Below, piece after piece: positions 45,267-53,681 of a DNA stretch of 64,000 bases. A model generated the notes under the pieces. That model saw only the letters and a list, made by a program, of their open reading frames with translations. It was not told the origin of the DNA and made no database searches. Source of the DNA: Deltaproteobacteria bacterium (GTDB lineage Bacteria; Desulfobacterota; Syntrophobacteria; Syntrophobacterales; Thermodesulforhabdaceae); assembly GCA_019309115.1 (NCBI GenBank), contig JAFDGW010000009.1, positions 28,669 to 92,668 of the forward strand. The letters run 5' to 3'. Each line of letters opens with the position of its first letter. Position 1 is the stretch's first letter. The translations under genes were made by a program, and so were the position numbers.

Positions 45267-45803
45267 ATGATGCTTCTGAAAGGTTATAAGCTCAGAATTC
45301 TCAGGCCAGAGTGTAACCCGAACTTTCAATCACTGCATTGCATAGCAGAGCTAAATGAGGATATAGGTGAAGTGATCCCATATCTTAACGCAGATCTTGG
45401 TGCTTACCAGTTCACCAAGGATCCACCATCTGTTACTTTCAGAGTACACGGAAAACTCATAACAGTTCACCCAAGGGAAATAGCCGTAAACGCGCTCCGC
45501 GATGAAGAAGAAGCTAGGAAAATAATTGAATGGATGAAAGGAGAAATAAACCGGGTATGGGAAAACCGGGACAAAATAAAGCCCAAGTACGAAACTCCAC
45601 AGAAGCCCAACATCATTGAAATCTTAAAACACCTGCCTAAAACCAATTGTAAGAAATGCAAAGCACCAACGTGCATGGTCTTTGCTGCACAACTTGCTGA
45701 AGGAGCTAAAAACGTAAAGGACTGTCCAGAACTCAGTGAGGACAACGCAAGGAAGCTCGAAAATTATTTGAAAAAGTTCCTTTTTGTTCGTGAAACTACG
45801 TAG
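45267..45803 (+). CDS. Fe-S binding protein with CODH/ACS-type four-Cys motif
   Basis: A 178-residue soluble protein in two parts. The first about 100 residues (ECNPNFQSLHCIAELNEDIGEVIPYLNA) form an unknown alpha-beta domain. The C-terminal part has Cys-x2-Cys-x4-Cys-x16-Cys (KTNCKKCKAPTC to KDC), the 4Fe-4S motif seen in acetyl-CoA synthase gamma subunits, RnfB and related proteins. It starts at tandem ATGs. The next gene, an ArsC-like protein, begins 2 nt after its stop, so the two are coupled. It may deliver electrons or sense redox state; the function is not known. Confidence 0.78.
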   Translation: MMLLKGYKLRILRPECNPNFQSLHCIAELNEDIGEVIPYLNADLGAYQFTKDPPSVTFRVHGKLITVHPREIAVNALRDEEEARKIIEWMKGEINRVWENRDKIKPKYETPQKPNIIEILKHLPKTNCKKCKAPTCMVFAAQLAEGAKNVKDCPELSEDNARKLENYLKKFLFVRETT

Positions 45804-45805
45804 AT

Positions 45806-46282
45806 GTGGATGGGGGGTCCAAGAAATCAGTGAGAAAGTCAGCGAGAAAGAAAAGAATTTTGTTTCTCTGCACAGGAAATTCCTGTAGAAGTCAGATAGC
45901 GGAAGCTTTTGCAAAACATTATCACGGCGAGTGGCTGGAAGCTTATTCGGCGGGAACAAGCCCGCAGGGTGTTGACCCAAAAGCTGTTAAGTCAATGAAA
46001 GAAGTCGGAATAGACATTTCAAATAACACGTCAAAGTCACTGGAAATATTTGACGATATGGAATTTGACTTCGTGATAACGCTATGCGATGGTGTCGCAC
46101 TAAGATGCCCGATGTTCCCTGCAAAAACACTTTATACCCATGTGCCGTTTGACGACCCTCCGATCCTAGCCATAGACGCAATCACCGAAGATGAAGCAAT
46201 GAAGCATTATCGGAGAATTAGAGATGAGATTGCTGAGTTTGTAAAAACATTACCCCAATTTCTGAAAAAGAAGGGCTTGTAA
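45806..46282 (+). CDS. ArsC-type low-molecular-weight phosphatase / arsenate reductase
   Basis: A 158-residue LMW-PTP fold protein. The P-loop C-x5-R reads CTGNSCR (about 22-28) and further cysteines at about 90 and 96 (TLCDGVALRCP) match the redox relay of thioredoxin-coupled arsenate reductases. It starts at GTG 45806 (weak site; a basic 16-residue extension precedes the core). No arsenite exporter or ArsR gene is adjacent; instead it is coupled to an Fe-S protein gene, so a role other than arsenic resistance is possible. Confidence 0.85.
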   Translation: MDGGSKKSVRKSARKKRILFLCTGNSCRSQIAEAFAKHYHGEWLEAYSAGTSPQGVDPKAVKSMKEVGIDISNNTSKSLEIFDDMEFDFVITLCDGVALRCPMFPAKTLYTHVPFDDPPILAIDAITEDEAMKHYRRIRDEIAEFVKTLPQFLKKKGL

Positions 46283-46611
46283 AACCATTCTTTGCTTATT
46301 TTATTGTCGGCACCATGACGGCCTTGGGTCGACAAGTGAAACTATCGATATCGGAAGTCCCAACAAATTCAGTATAAGAAGGTGGGCAAAGATATGTGAA
46401 CCATGCCATGCGAGCAACCCACCTTCTTACCGTTTTCTAAACGGGCACAGGTCGCCTTCTCCTACCCTGCCTGGCCCGAAAGTCTTCGCTCTGCCGTCCC
46501 CCCTCCAAGACGGCACATAAAAGTGTTAATATGCGAAGCGGAGGTGTTCAAACAGCCTCTAACGCGAAGTAAACCTCCTTTCCTCCTATTGTCATCACTT
46601 GCATCCGACAT
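46283..46611. other. Gene-free structured intergenic region
   Basis: This 329-bp stretch between the ArsC-like gene and the convergent Fe-S subunit gene has no credible frame. It contains an 11-bp inverted repeat AAGAAGGTGGG (46376-46386) with CCCACCTTCTT (46418-46428) around a 31-nt loop, and GCCGTC/GACGGC (46493-46498, 46509-46514). On the minus strand the stretch between them is purine-rich and GC-rich (for example GGCAGGGTAGGAGAAGGCGA), unlike its surroundings. It could be a remnant of a structured RNA or mobile intron; I cannot name one. Confidence 0.4.
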
Positions 46612-47112
46612 TCATTCAAAGACTGCCATTTGCTTTGCTGCCTTTTCCCTCTGAATCCTGGAAGCGTCTCTGGTTGTAACAAGATAGAGGCATTTCGTGG
46701 TGCAAACGGTGACGCATGCCGGCTTGAGTCCCTGATCAATTCGATCCATACAGTAATCACATTTTACGACTTTCCTGGTTTCGGGGTTCCATTGAGGAGC
46801 ACCCCATGGGCATGCATTCATACAAGCCTTGCACCCTACGCAAAGCTCCTCATCGACAAAAACAATTCCATCGTGTCTCTTTTGTATGGCACCTGTGGGA
46901 CACACTTCAACACACCAGGGCCTTTCACAATGATAACAGGACATGAACTTGTAAAAAGCCCTAGGAAGTCGGCCCACAAAACGTGGTCCCACCTCAACAA
47001 TTTCACATAACTTGGGACCTTCCGGCAGCTTTTTATTGCTCTTGCAGGCTATTTCACAAGCACGGCAATTAATGCACCTCTGAGCATCCTGTATAAGGTA
47101 ATACTGGCTCAT
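46612..47112 (-). CDS. Iron-sulfur subunit of a molybdopterin oxidoreductase
   Basis: A 166-residue ferredoxin-like electron-transfer subunit with four cysteine clusters: CINCRACEIAC, CYHCERPWCVEVCP, CVGCKACMNACP and CDYC with a later CVTVC. This is the DmsB/PsrB/HybA pattern binding up to four 4Fe-4S clusters. Start ATG 47112 follows GGGAGG. No twin-arginine or other signal is present. It lies 21 nt downstream of the catalytic gene. No membrane anchor (NrfD/DmsC type) gene follows, so the complex is probably soluble. Confidence 0.92.
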   Translation of the reverse strand: MSQYYLIQDAQRCINCRACEIACKSNKKLPEGPKLCEIVEVGPRFVGRLPRAFYKFMSCYHCERPWCVEVCPTGAIQKRHDGIVFVDEELCVGCKACMNACPWGAPQWNPETRKVVKCDYCMDRIDQGLKPACVTVCTTKCLYLVTTRDASRIQREKAAKQMAVFE

Positions 47113-47133
47113 CAGCAATCCTCCCGATATTCA

Positions 47134-49233
47134 TTACGCCTTCGTGTAGGCACGGCGAACCGTAACAATCGTATCATCCAATGCCGGACTTCCGCCGATC
47201 ATATCCGACCTGTTTTCCACTAGAACACCATCGGCAATACCTTTGTCATAGCACCTCTCAGCCAAGCGAGCTTTGTGCCCAAAGCCGTGAAGCATGAAAA
47301 CCGCTTCAGGATGAATAAGATCGGTTACTAAAGCCCTGATTTGTCCATGTCCCACCGAAGAAGAAATCTCTACCAAATCTCCATTGTTTATACCTAAACG
47401 CTCTGCCTCTCTGGTATTTACCCATAGCACATTCTCTGGAATCTGTTCGTTTAAATATGGGTTATTCTGAGTGGAAACATGTGTATGAATCGCGCAGCGC
47501 CCAACCAGTAAGCGGTATTGTCCTTCAGGAGGCGGCATGACCGGTTCGTAAGGAGGAAAAGAAGGATAACCTGCCTTTTCAAGCAGAGAAGAAACAAATT
47601 CTATCTTCTTCGAGGGAGTTTTCAGCTTGAGACCATTTTCTCGATCCCAGAATATCTGTTTGTCGGTGTAGGAAACAAAACCTTTGGCTTCAAAATCATT
47701 CAGTGTAAAACCAGTGCCTTCAAGTTGCCACCTGACGAGATCTTCCATTGTCTCGTATGGGAAAAACTTTCCAAAGCCCATCTTGGCAGCCAATTCTTTT
47801 ATAATGATAGCATAGGGTTTCGTGTCATATTTTGGAGGCACAGCCTGTCTTCGCAGAAACATCTGTGGTTTCAAACCGTTTACCTGTTGAACGCAATCGG
47901 TCCTTTCCAAAAAAATCGACTCAGGAAGAACTATATCTGAATGCCATGCAATATCGCTCCACTGGATATCAACGGTTACAACAAGATCCAGTTTTTCCAA
48001 CGCCCTTTCCATCAAGCCTCTGTCCGGGATGGACATGAGAGGCTCAAATCGGTTAGCAATGAGTGCTTTGATTGGGTATGGGTCCTCTTTTAATATGGCG
48101 AAGGGGAGTAGCTGCCCCACCCCATGATTCGGATCGGGCAAAGGTAAATCTTCCGTGCCTACTTTGTCAAACCTGACCTCATCAACTTTAGGAAGATCCT
48201 TCTGTTCAGTGAGTTTACGAGCAGGCTTACCTCCAACTTCACCGGGGCCTTTTTTGAAGAAAATGCCACCCTTAGACTCCACGCTTCCCATCAATGTGTT
48301 GAGAATGAGAATTGACCGTCTCAAATAAATTTCATTTGGATGGCTGGCCCCTCGGTAACCATAATGGAAAACTACATGAGGCTTTTGCTGCGCTACCTCA
48401 CGAGCAAGATTTACTATTTCTACAGCAGAAATACCCGTTTCTTTTTCAGCCCATTCGGGAGTGTAAGGTTGCACAAATTCCTCAAGCTTTGAAAAGCCTT
48501 CAACCCATCTTTCCACAAATCCAGCGTCGTAAAGCTTTTCCCTAATGATGACATGAATAAGCGCATAGTTTAGGGCAAGGTCAGTGCCGGGGCGAATCAT
48601 GAAGTAACGATGAGCCTTTGTTGCCGTTACGGTAACCCTGGGATCAATGTAGGTAATTCTTGCGCCATTTTCCAGCGCTTCCATCAAGAAGTTAACTGGC
48701 TTTACTTCCAGCGCTTCAAAGAAGTTCCTCCCGTAGAATATGATGTGTTTAACGTTTTTATAGTCTATTCCTATCTGAGCATCGGTGTATCCAAACATAG
48801 ATCGACAGGCCGTATTTACCGAACCTTTACAAATGGCATCGTGGGTAAAGTGGTTCGGGCTACCGATGCAGCGCAAGAAGGTTTTGGAAACATGTGTGGC
48901 TAGGTTGGCCCGTTCGCCTAGTACGACACTTCGACCCCCGTACTTTCGGATAATTTCCTGAAGTTTCTCGGCTAGTAAATTAAGTGCTTCATCCCAGCTA
49001 ACTTGCTTCCACTGCCCAGATCCCCTGGGTCCTGTTCTCACCATTGGAGCCTGCAAACGCTGGGGATCATTAAACAACCCTATCGCGGCAGCTCCTCTAG
49101 GGCAAAGACTCCCTTCAATCCCGGGGACGTGAGGGTTCCCCTCAATCCACTTAACTTGCCCGTCTTCCACCTCAACTTTGATCGGACATCGCACAGAGCA
49201 CATAAAACATAAGCTGTAGACGGTTTTGCTCAT
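47134..49233 (-). CDS. Molybdopterin-dependent oxidoreductase, catalytic subunit (DMSO reductase superfamily)
   Basis: A 699-residue Mo/W-bis-MGD enzyme. The N-terminal 4Fe-4S site is C-x2-C-x3-C (CFMCSVRC, 9-16) with the fourth Cys in SLCPRGAA near 44. The likely metal ligand is Cys in THDAICKGSVNTA near 138, as in polysulfide/thiosulfate reductases rather than Ser or Sec. The C-terminal domain (NNGDLVEISS, PYLNEQIPENVLWVN) is the MGD-binding fold. There is no twin-arginine signal, so it is cytoplasmic. Possible substrates include sulfur oxyanions or polysulfide; acetylene-hydratase-like chemistry cannot be excluded. Confidence 0.9.
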   Translation of the reverse strand: MSKTVYSLCFMCSVRCPIKVEVEDGQVKWIEGNPHVPGIEGSLCPRGAAAIGLFNDPQRLQAPMVRTGPRGSGQWKQVSWDEALNLLAEKLQEIIRKYGGRSVVLGERANLATHVSKTFLRCIGSPNHFTHDAICKGSVNTACRSMFGYTDAQIGIDYKNVKHIIFYGRNFFEALEVKPVNFLMEALENGARITYIDPRVTVTATKAHRYFMIRPGTDLALNYALIHVIIREKLYDAGFVERWVEGFSKLEEFVQPYTPEWAEKETGISAVEIVNLAREVAQQKPHVVFHYGYRGASHPNEIYLRRSILILNTLMGSVESKGGIFFKKGPGEVGGKPARKLTEQKDLPKVDEVRFDKVGTEDLPLPDPNHGVGQLLPFAILKEDPYPIKALIANRFEPLMSIPDRGLMERALEKLDLVVTVDIQWSDIAWHSDIVLPESIFLERTDCVQQVNGLKPQMFLRRQAVPPKYDTKPYAIIIKELAAKMGFGKFFPYETMEDLVRWQLEGTGFTLNDFEAKGFVSYTDKQIFWDRENGLKLKTPSKKIEFVSSLLEKAGYPSFPPYEPVMPPPEGQYRLLVGRCAIHTHVSTQNNPYLNEQIPENVLWVNTREAERLGINNGDLVEISSSVGHGQIRALVTDLIHPEAVFMLHGFGHKARLAERCYDKGIADGVLVENRSDMIGGSPALDDTIVTVRRAYTKA

Positions 49234-49542
49234 GGATCCACTCCTTCATACAAAATGAATTTCTGCCAGCCAAACCATATTTCAAAAAGTACAGTGCTTC
49301 CCCTGTTATCGGTATTGAGACCGGCAATCCTTTCATGCAAACACCGTTCCTTTAAGTGTGACACTAACGAATCGAATTTTTTGGACACCATTTGACCGCG
49401 AACCCGACGACGATGAGAATAACCAAGAGGCTTCGATAGGGTTATTACATCTTGCACAGCTCATTTTTTGGAGGAGTACACGCAGTAGTTTTTGTGATGT
49501 GCACCTTGATCAACACACCAGAAAGGCAAAAATTTATTGCAC

Positions 49543-49620
49543 TGCAAGCTATTTTTGCACCCTTCTTTCACATTGAAGTAAATTAGATTTTTGTGATTAG
49601 TAGCGCAAAATTATTTTGCA
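49543..49620. promoter_or_regulatory. Two TGCAA-type dyads, possible upstream activator sites
   Basis: TGCAA-N7-TTGCA (49543-49559) and GCAAAAT-T-ATTTTGC (49605-49619) are related palindromes 110-200 bp upstream of a sigma-54-type promoter, the usual distance for an enhancer-binding protein. The surrounding 49234-49844 region has no credible gene. Confidence 0.45.
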
Positions 49621-49729
49621 CTAAATATAGCTTTGTCGATAACTCACCGGTTGTAAAGTAGGTTTTCACAGTCATGTGCATAGGCCAAATTTCGCAAAAT
49701 GGTGACCCATAAAGAACCGCCCCCTCTCC

Positions 49730-49745
49730 TGGCATTAGCCTTGCT
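49730..49745 (+). promoter_or_regulatory. Sigma-54-type promoter
   Basis: TGGCAT-N5-TTGCT has the -24 GG and -12 GC elements at the correct spacing (consensus TGGCAC-N5-TTGCW, one mismatch). It is 100 nt upstream of the TauE/SafE gene start. Confidence 0.6.
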
Positions 49746-49844
49746 TAGTGCATGGCTGGCCAAGTGATTGTGGGGATCCCCATTGCAAAGCTACACCGCG
49801 CGGGCAAAGACGAAAGCTAAAATTGCAAACAGGAGGTGACTTGA

Positions 49845-51032
49845 ATGAAGCAAAGTTACAGGGCTCTTCTAATTCTTGGTCTTGTAGCAGTCATGCTCGG
49901 ATGGATTGGCTTTCTTCATGTTGGCATGGCTCAGGAAAAGGTGGGAGATCTGGGACTGGCTGGAAAGCTGGGCAAAATTATTGCTGAAACCCCAAAGTGC
50001 AGTGGTGAGCTTACGAAGGGATGCATTAATCCGGATGCTCCTAGAGGCTATCTTGGCATCCCGGGGGCACCCAAACCTTCGTACATTGTAGGATTACTTT
50101 GGGCAATTTGGGTCGGGTGGATATTTTCCACAGTCGGTGCTTTTGGCGGCATAATGGCAGGAGTGGGACACATAACGATTTTTGGCCTGGCCAACTACGC
50201 CAAAAGCTTCAAAACTACCAATTTTGCTCTCAACAAATTCCTGACCGACAGTATTCGCGTTTCAAACCAATTCCTCGTGGGACTTAGTGCTCTCGTTTCC
50301 ACCATTAACTATGCGAAAATGAAACGCCTTGTAGCTCCTCTCGGGATCGCAATGGGTGTAGGTTCTATCATTGGGAGCACCTTGATACCTATCCTTACGG
50401 CCGGAAAGATTAGTCTTAAGGCTTACCTAGGATACTTCGGTATTGCCGTATTCCTTGTTGCCGGCTTTATGTTCTACGGAACGACAGAAAGAGGACGCTC
50501 AAAGAAAAAAGCTGCGAAGGAAGCTGCTGATCGTTTTGAACAGGCCGTTAAGTCCGGAAAGGATGTTCATGAAGGAGTTGCGATTCAAAAATTTTCTCTC
50601 ACTGAATGTGCATTTACCTTCTATGGTGTTGAATTTCGATTTAATCCCTTGCTTGTAGCCCTAGGCGGTTTCTGTATTGCTTCGCTAGCCTCTTTCCTTG
50701 GAATTGGTGGAGGTTTCTTGCTCGTACCATTTATGACCGATCTGGTCAAACTTCCAATGTTCATCGTTGCCGGTACTTCGGCATTAATTGTTCTAATTGG
50801 CATGGTTGTAAGCATATTCAATTACATGGCCGTAAAAGGGGTTATGGTATGGTGGTCTTTTATTGGCGTGGAAATGATAGGAATTTTTATAGGTTCCATG
50901 ATTGGTCCAAGAACGCAGAAGTACATTCCCGACATTTGGCTTAAGAGGCTCTTTGTGCTTTTGGCCATTTACGTTGGAATCCGTTATACATCCAAGGGAT
51001 TCCTCGGCCACAGCATCGTGCCTCCTTATTAA
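49845..51032 (+). CDS. TauE/SafE-family anion permease
   Basis: A 395-residue membrane protein with about nine hydrophobic segments. Two repeats show the family pattern: GAFGGIMAGVGHITIFGLA near 103-121 and FLGIGGGFLLVPFM near 284-297. The first segment (RALLILGLVAVMLGWIGFL, 6-24) is followed by a roughly 55-residue hydrophilic loop with two Cys. Members export sulfite, sulfoacetate or related anions. AGGAGGTGA precedes ATG 49845. The sigma-54-type promoter suggests control by an activator. In sulfate reducers this family may move sulfite or sulfate, but the substrate is inferred. Confidence 0.88.
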   Translation: MKQSYRALLILGLVAVMLGWIGFLHVGMAQEKVGDLGLAGKLGKIIAETPKCSGELTKGCINPDAPRGYLGIPGAPKPSYIVGLLWAIWVGWIFSTVGAFGGIMAGVGHITIFGLANYAKSFKTTNFALNKFLTDSIRVSNQFLVGLSALVSTINYAKMKRLVAPLGIAMGVGSIIGSTLIPILTAGKISLKAYLGYFGIAVFLVAGFMFYGTTERGRSKKKAAKEAADRFEQAVKSGKDVHEGVAIQKFSLTECAFTFYGVEFRFNPLLVALGGFCIASLASFLGIGGGFLLVPFMTDLVKLPMFIVAGTSALIVLIGMVVSIFNYMAVKGVMVWWSFIGVEMIGIFIGSMIGPRTQKYIPDIWLKRLFVLLAIYVGIRYTSKGFLGHSIVPPY

Positions 51033-51070
51033 TAATGGGCTGAAAAAATTAGAGGGTTGTTAAAAACTTA

Positions 51071-51102
51071 AGGAGCATGCCCTGGGTCGGGGGCGTGCTC
51101 CT
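51071..51102 (+). terminator. Hairpin after the TauE/SafE gene
   Basis: AGGAGCATGCC and GGGCGTGCTCCT form a strong stem 38 nt after the stop, followed by ATCTTTGG with only a weak T-run. Confidence 0.6.
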
Positions 51103-51198
51103 ATCTTTGGTCACTACACAGAACATGAAGCATCAACGTGGCGTGTGGTGCTGATTTTTTGAATACTCTATGGCAGGACACCATCCAGGAGCTTATAA

Positions 51199-51771
51199 AT
51201 GGGTAAAATTTATCTTTTCCTAGATCCTTACCTGATCACGCTTTATCGACTGGTAAAGGATCCAATTATCGGTTTTTTCTTGGGCACTTTCCTCCTTGCT
51301 ACAACGGCGGTTATTATTGGACAGTTTTCAATATCCTTGGCCTTTCTGGTGAACCGCCGCTATGTGGAGAAATTAAATAGTCAGCTTGTCTATTGGAACA
51401 ACCTATCCGTGGACGCTTTGAAAAAGGGAGATAAGGAAACCTATAAAAATGCAAATAATGAAGCAAATCAGTTTTTTGGAAAACTATTCTTTCTTTCTAT
51501 TGCCTATTCCGCTGCTTCCTTGTGGCCAGCTCCTTTTTTGCTTGGCTGGATGCAAATGAGATTTGGTTTAATTGAGTTTCCAATTCCTTTTCCACTTCCC
51601 GTGATAGGTTCTAATGTAAGTTATACGGCCATATTTATTCCCTTTTTCATAATTGTTTATTTGACTTTTCAGAAATTACAATCTCATCTTCCGTATTTTC
51701 GGAAAATACACGCAATATTAGAATCCTACGAAAATGAAAAAGCAAAATTGAAGAGTCTCACCGCCAGATAA
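51199..51771 (+). CDS. Membrane protein of unknown function (190 aa)
   Basis: Three hydrophobic segments (about 24-48, 95-117 and 138-158) with a charged, partly helical stretch between the first two (VNRRYVEKLNSQLVYWNN to NANNEANQFFGK) and a basic C-terminal coiled tail. The arrangement of one membrane helix, a coiled coil, then two helices resembles DUF106/EMC3/TMCO1-type proteins of the YidC-Oxa1 superfamily, but similarity is only architectural. The start ATG has AGGAGC 13 nt upstream. It is monocistronic and ends at a convergent terminator. Confidence 0.6.
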   Translation: MGKIYLFLDPYLITLYRLVKDPIIGFFLGTFLLATTAVIIGQFSISLAFLVNRRYVEKLNSQLVYWNNLSVDALKKGDKETYKNANNEANQFFGKLFFLSIAYSAASLWPAPFLLGWMQMRFGLIEFPIPFPLPVIGSNVSYTAIFIPFFIIVYLTFQKLQSHLPYFRKIHAILESYENEKAKLKSLTAR

Positions 51772-51780
51772 AATCCGATC

Positions 51781-51826
51781 AAAAAAAGCGGGTGGTTGAT
51801 CATCAACATACAATCAACTACCCGCT
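51781..51826 (-). terminator. Terminator of the CoA-disulfide reductase gene
   Basis: On the minus strand AGCGGGTAGTTGAT pairs with ATCAACCACCCGCT (one wobble), followed by seven Ts. It also closes the convergent plus-strand gene. Confidence 0.85.
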
Positions 51827-51843
51827 CATGAACCTTTTGCTAA

Positions 51844-53547
51844 CTACGCCGTCCAGACCTCAAATGGCCATCCCACGAGACCCCCTTCAATGAACCACAC
51901 TCGGTCAAACCCGGCGGCGTTGAGTATTCTCTGAGCTTCATAACCTCTCATGCTAACCTTACAAAAAGCCAGAATATCTTTGTCCTTCGGAAGTTCGTTG
52001 ACTTTTTCCCTCAATGCACCCAGCGGAATGTGTACGACCCTGTCGTCTGGTAACCTCATTTGATTAAATTCATCAGGCGTCCTGACATCTAGAAGTACCA
52101 AATCCTTTCTCTCATCCATCCATTTCTTTGCTTCAAGAGGGTTCAGGCCATTTGCAAGGCCGTTCATTTTATTAAGGAGCACGTGTGCTGCCGTCGCAAT
52201 TGGATCTATGGGAGGCGAAAACGGTGGGGCATAGGCAAGGTCGACATAGGCAAGTTGATCTAAGGTTGCTTTGAATTGAACCGCCATTGCGGCTACATCA
52301 ATTCGCTTTGCCGCATCACCCATACCGACCACTTCCGCCCCAAGGATTGTTCTATATTTCCGGGACGCAATAAGCTTGATAGTTAGAGGTTTTCCCTCCA
52401 TATAATGAGGTTTATCCGGTCCTGTCCAGACCGCAGACACCACATCAATGTTGAGGCTTTTTGCCATTGCTTCAGACAAACCGGTTCTGGCAACAGTCAC
52501 TTCGAAAACCTTGCATACGCTGGTGCACGCAATCCCCGGAAAGGGGCTGGCAATGCCGGCAATGTGATTGGCTATCACTCGTCCATGCTTGTTGGCCGTA
52601 GAACCAAGAGGTATAAATAAAGGTTGTCCTGTTATTGGATGAACGTAAAAGTTGAGCACGCAATCTCCCCCGGCATATATATCGGGATCGCTTGTCTGAC
52701 AGTAAGAATTGACCAAGATACCGCCCTTAGGGCCACAGGCGAGACCCGCTTCCTTTGCAAGAATGTCGTTGGGGCGTACGCCAACGGCAACAATAACCAA
52801 ATCCGCAGGCAATTCACGCTTATCCGTTTTCACCGCCTCAACACTTTCGCCTCCAAGAATCTCCTTAACAGTTTCACTGGTAAAAATTGAAACCCCTTTC
52901 GATTTCATGAATTTCTGCACCAGAAGCGCAAGTTCCCGATCCAGAAACTGAGGAAAGATCTGATCAAGCATCTCCACGATAGACACATTCAGGCCAACTT
53001 CTGCAAAGGCTTCCGCCATTTCTATGCCGATATAGCCGCCACCAACGATAACCACATTTTTGGCTTTGCCCTGGTCAATTAAATTCCGAATATTCTGAGC
53101 ATCGTCGAGATTTCTTACAAAAAACACGTTCCGCTTATCTATCCCGGGTATTGGCGGGCGAACTGCCGTTGCTCCGGTAGCAAGAACAAGCTTATCGTAC
53201 GGAAGGCTATACTCTTCACCGGACCGTAAATCCCTAACGACTACTGTCTTACTTTCTCGATCTATCTTTATCGCTTCGGTTTTTGTAAGAACCTTAACAC
53301 CCTTTACTTTTTCGAAGAAAACGGGCGTCCTCGGAACGCCCACCGGTGTTTCCACCAGAGCACTCAAGTTGTTAAACAGGCCTTCAACATAATAGGGTAT
53401 TCCACAAGCCCCAAAAGAAACATGTTCCCCCCTCTCCAACACAGTAATTTCCGCTTCAGGCATTAGTCTCTTTAATCTTGATGCAGTTTTCGGTCCACAC
53501 GCAACAGCGCCGATAACAACAATCTTAAGTCCTTTTCCGCTTTCCAT
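51844..53547 (-). CDS. CoA-disulfide / polysulfide reductase with C-terminal rhodanese domain
   Basis: A 567-residue FAD/NAD(P)H oxidoreductase. The N-terminal domain has VVIGAVACGPKTASRLKRL (FAD) and the single redox Cys48 in SFGACGIPYY, the CoADR/NPSR signature. The NADH motif VVIVGGGYIGIEMAEA lies near 166, then YAGGDCV. A rhodanese domain occupies about 465-567, with the active Cys in AFCKVSMRGYEA. CoADR-rhodanese fusions reduce CoA persulfides or polysulfides to sulfide. This supports sulfur metabolism in the cell, or protection against sulfane sulfur. No strong promoter is visible. Confidence 0.94.
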   Translation of the reverse strand: MESGKGLKIVVIGAVACGPKTASRLKRLMPEAEITVLERGEHVSFGACGIPYYVEGLFNNLSALVETPVGVPRTPVFFEKVKGVKVLTKTEAIKIDRESKTVVVRDLRSGEEYSLPYDKLVLATGATAVRPPIPGIDKRNVFFVRNLDDAQNIRNLIDQGKAKNVVIVGGGYIGIEMAEAFAEVGLNVSIVEMLDQIFPQFLDRELALLVQKFMKSKGVSIFTSETVKEILGGESVEAVKTDKRELPADLVIVAVGVRPNDILAKEAGLACGPKGGILVNSYCQTSDPDIYAGGDCVLNFYVHPITGQPLFIPLGSTANKHGRVIANHIAGIASPFPGIACTSVCKVFEVTVARTGLSEAMAKSLNIDVVSAVWTGPDKPHYMEGKPLTIKLIASRKYRTILGAEVVGMGDAAKRIDVAAMAVQFKATLDQLAYVDLAYAPPFSPPIDPIATAAHVLLNKMNGLANGLNPLEAKKWMDERKDLVLLDVRTPDEFNQMRLPDDRVVHIPLGALREKVNELPKDKDILAFCKVSMRGYEAQRILNAAGFDRVWFIEGGLVGWPFEVWTA

Positions 53548-53608
53548 TGCTCCCCCCTAAAATTTTCAATTGGTCTGGACAAGGTTGGTGAAAATCATAA
53601 CATACAGC

Positions 53609-53637
53609 TTGCCAGTAGGGCAAGTTAATGGTTATAT
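53609..53637 (+). promoter_or_regulatory. Predicted promoter of the TatD-like/CGGC operon with a dyad at -35
   Basis: TTGCCA (53609-53614), 17-nt spacer, TTATAT (53632-53637). The -35 overlaps the inverted repeat CTTGCC-N5-GGCAAG (53608-53624), a possible repressor site. Confidence 0.5.
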
Positions 53638-53681
53638 AACATTACATTCCATCGTTCATGTTATGGTGAATTGGAGTAAAC

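Noticed and set aside
45806..46282. Classical arsenic-resistance operon
   Set aside because: ArsC-like gene is present but no regulator or arsenite exporter lies within the window.
49230..49457. 75-codon minus-strand frame just upstream of the molybdopterin oxidoreductase
   Set aside because: TTG start without ribosome-binding site, low-complexity product and overlap with the next start.
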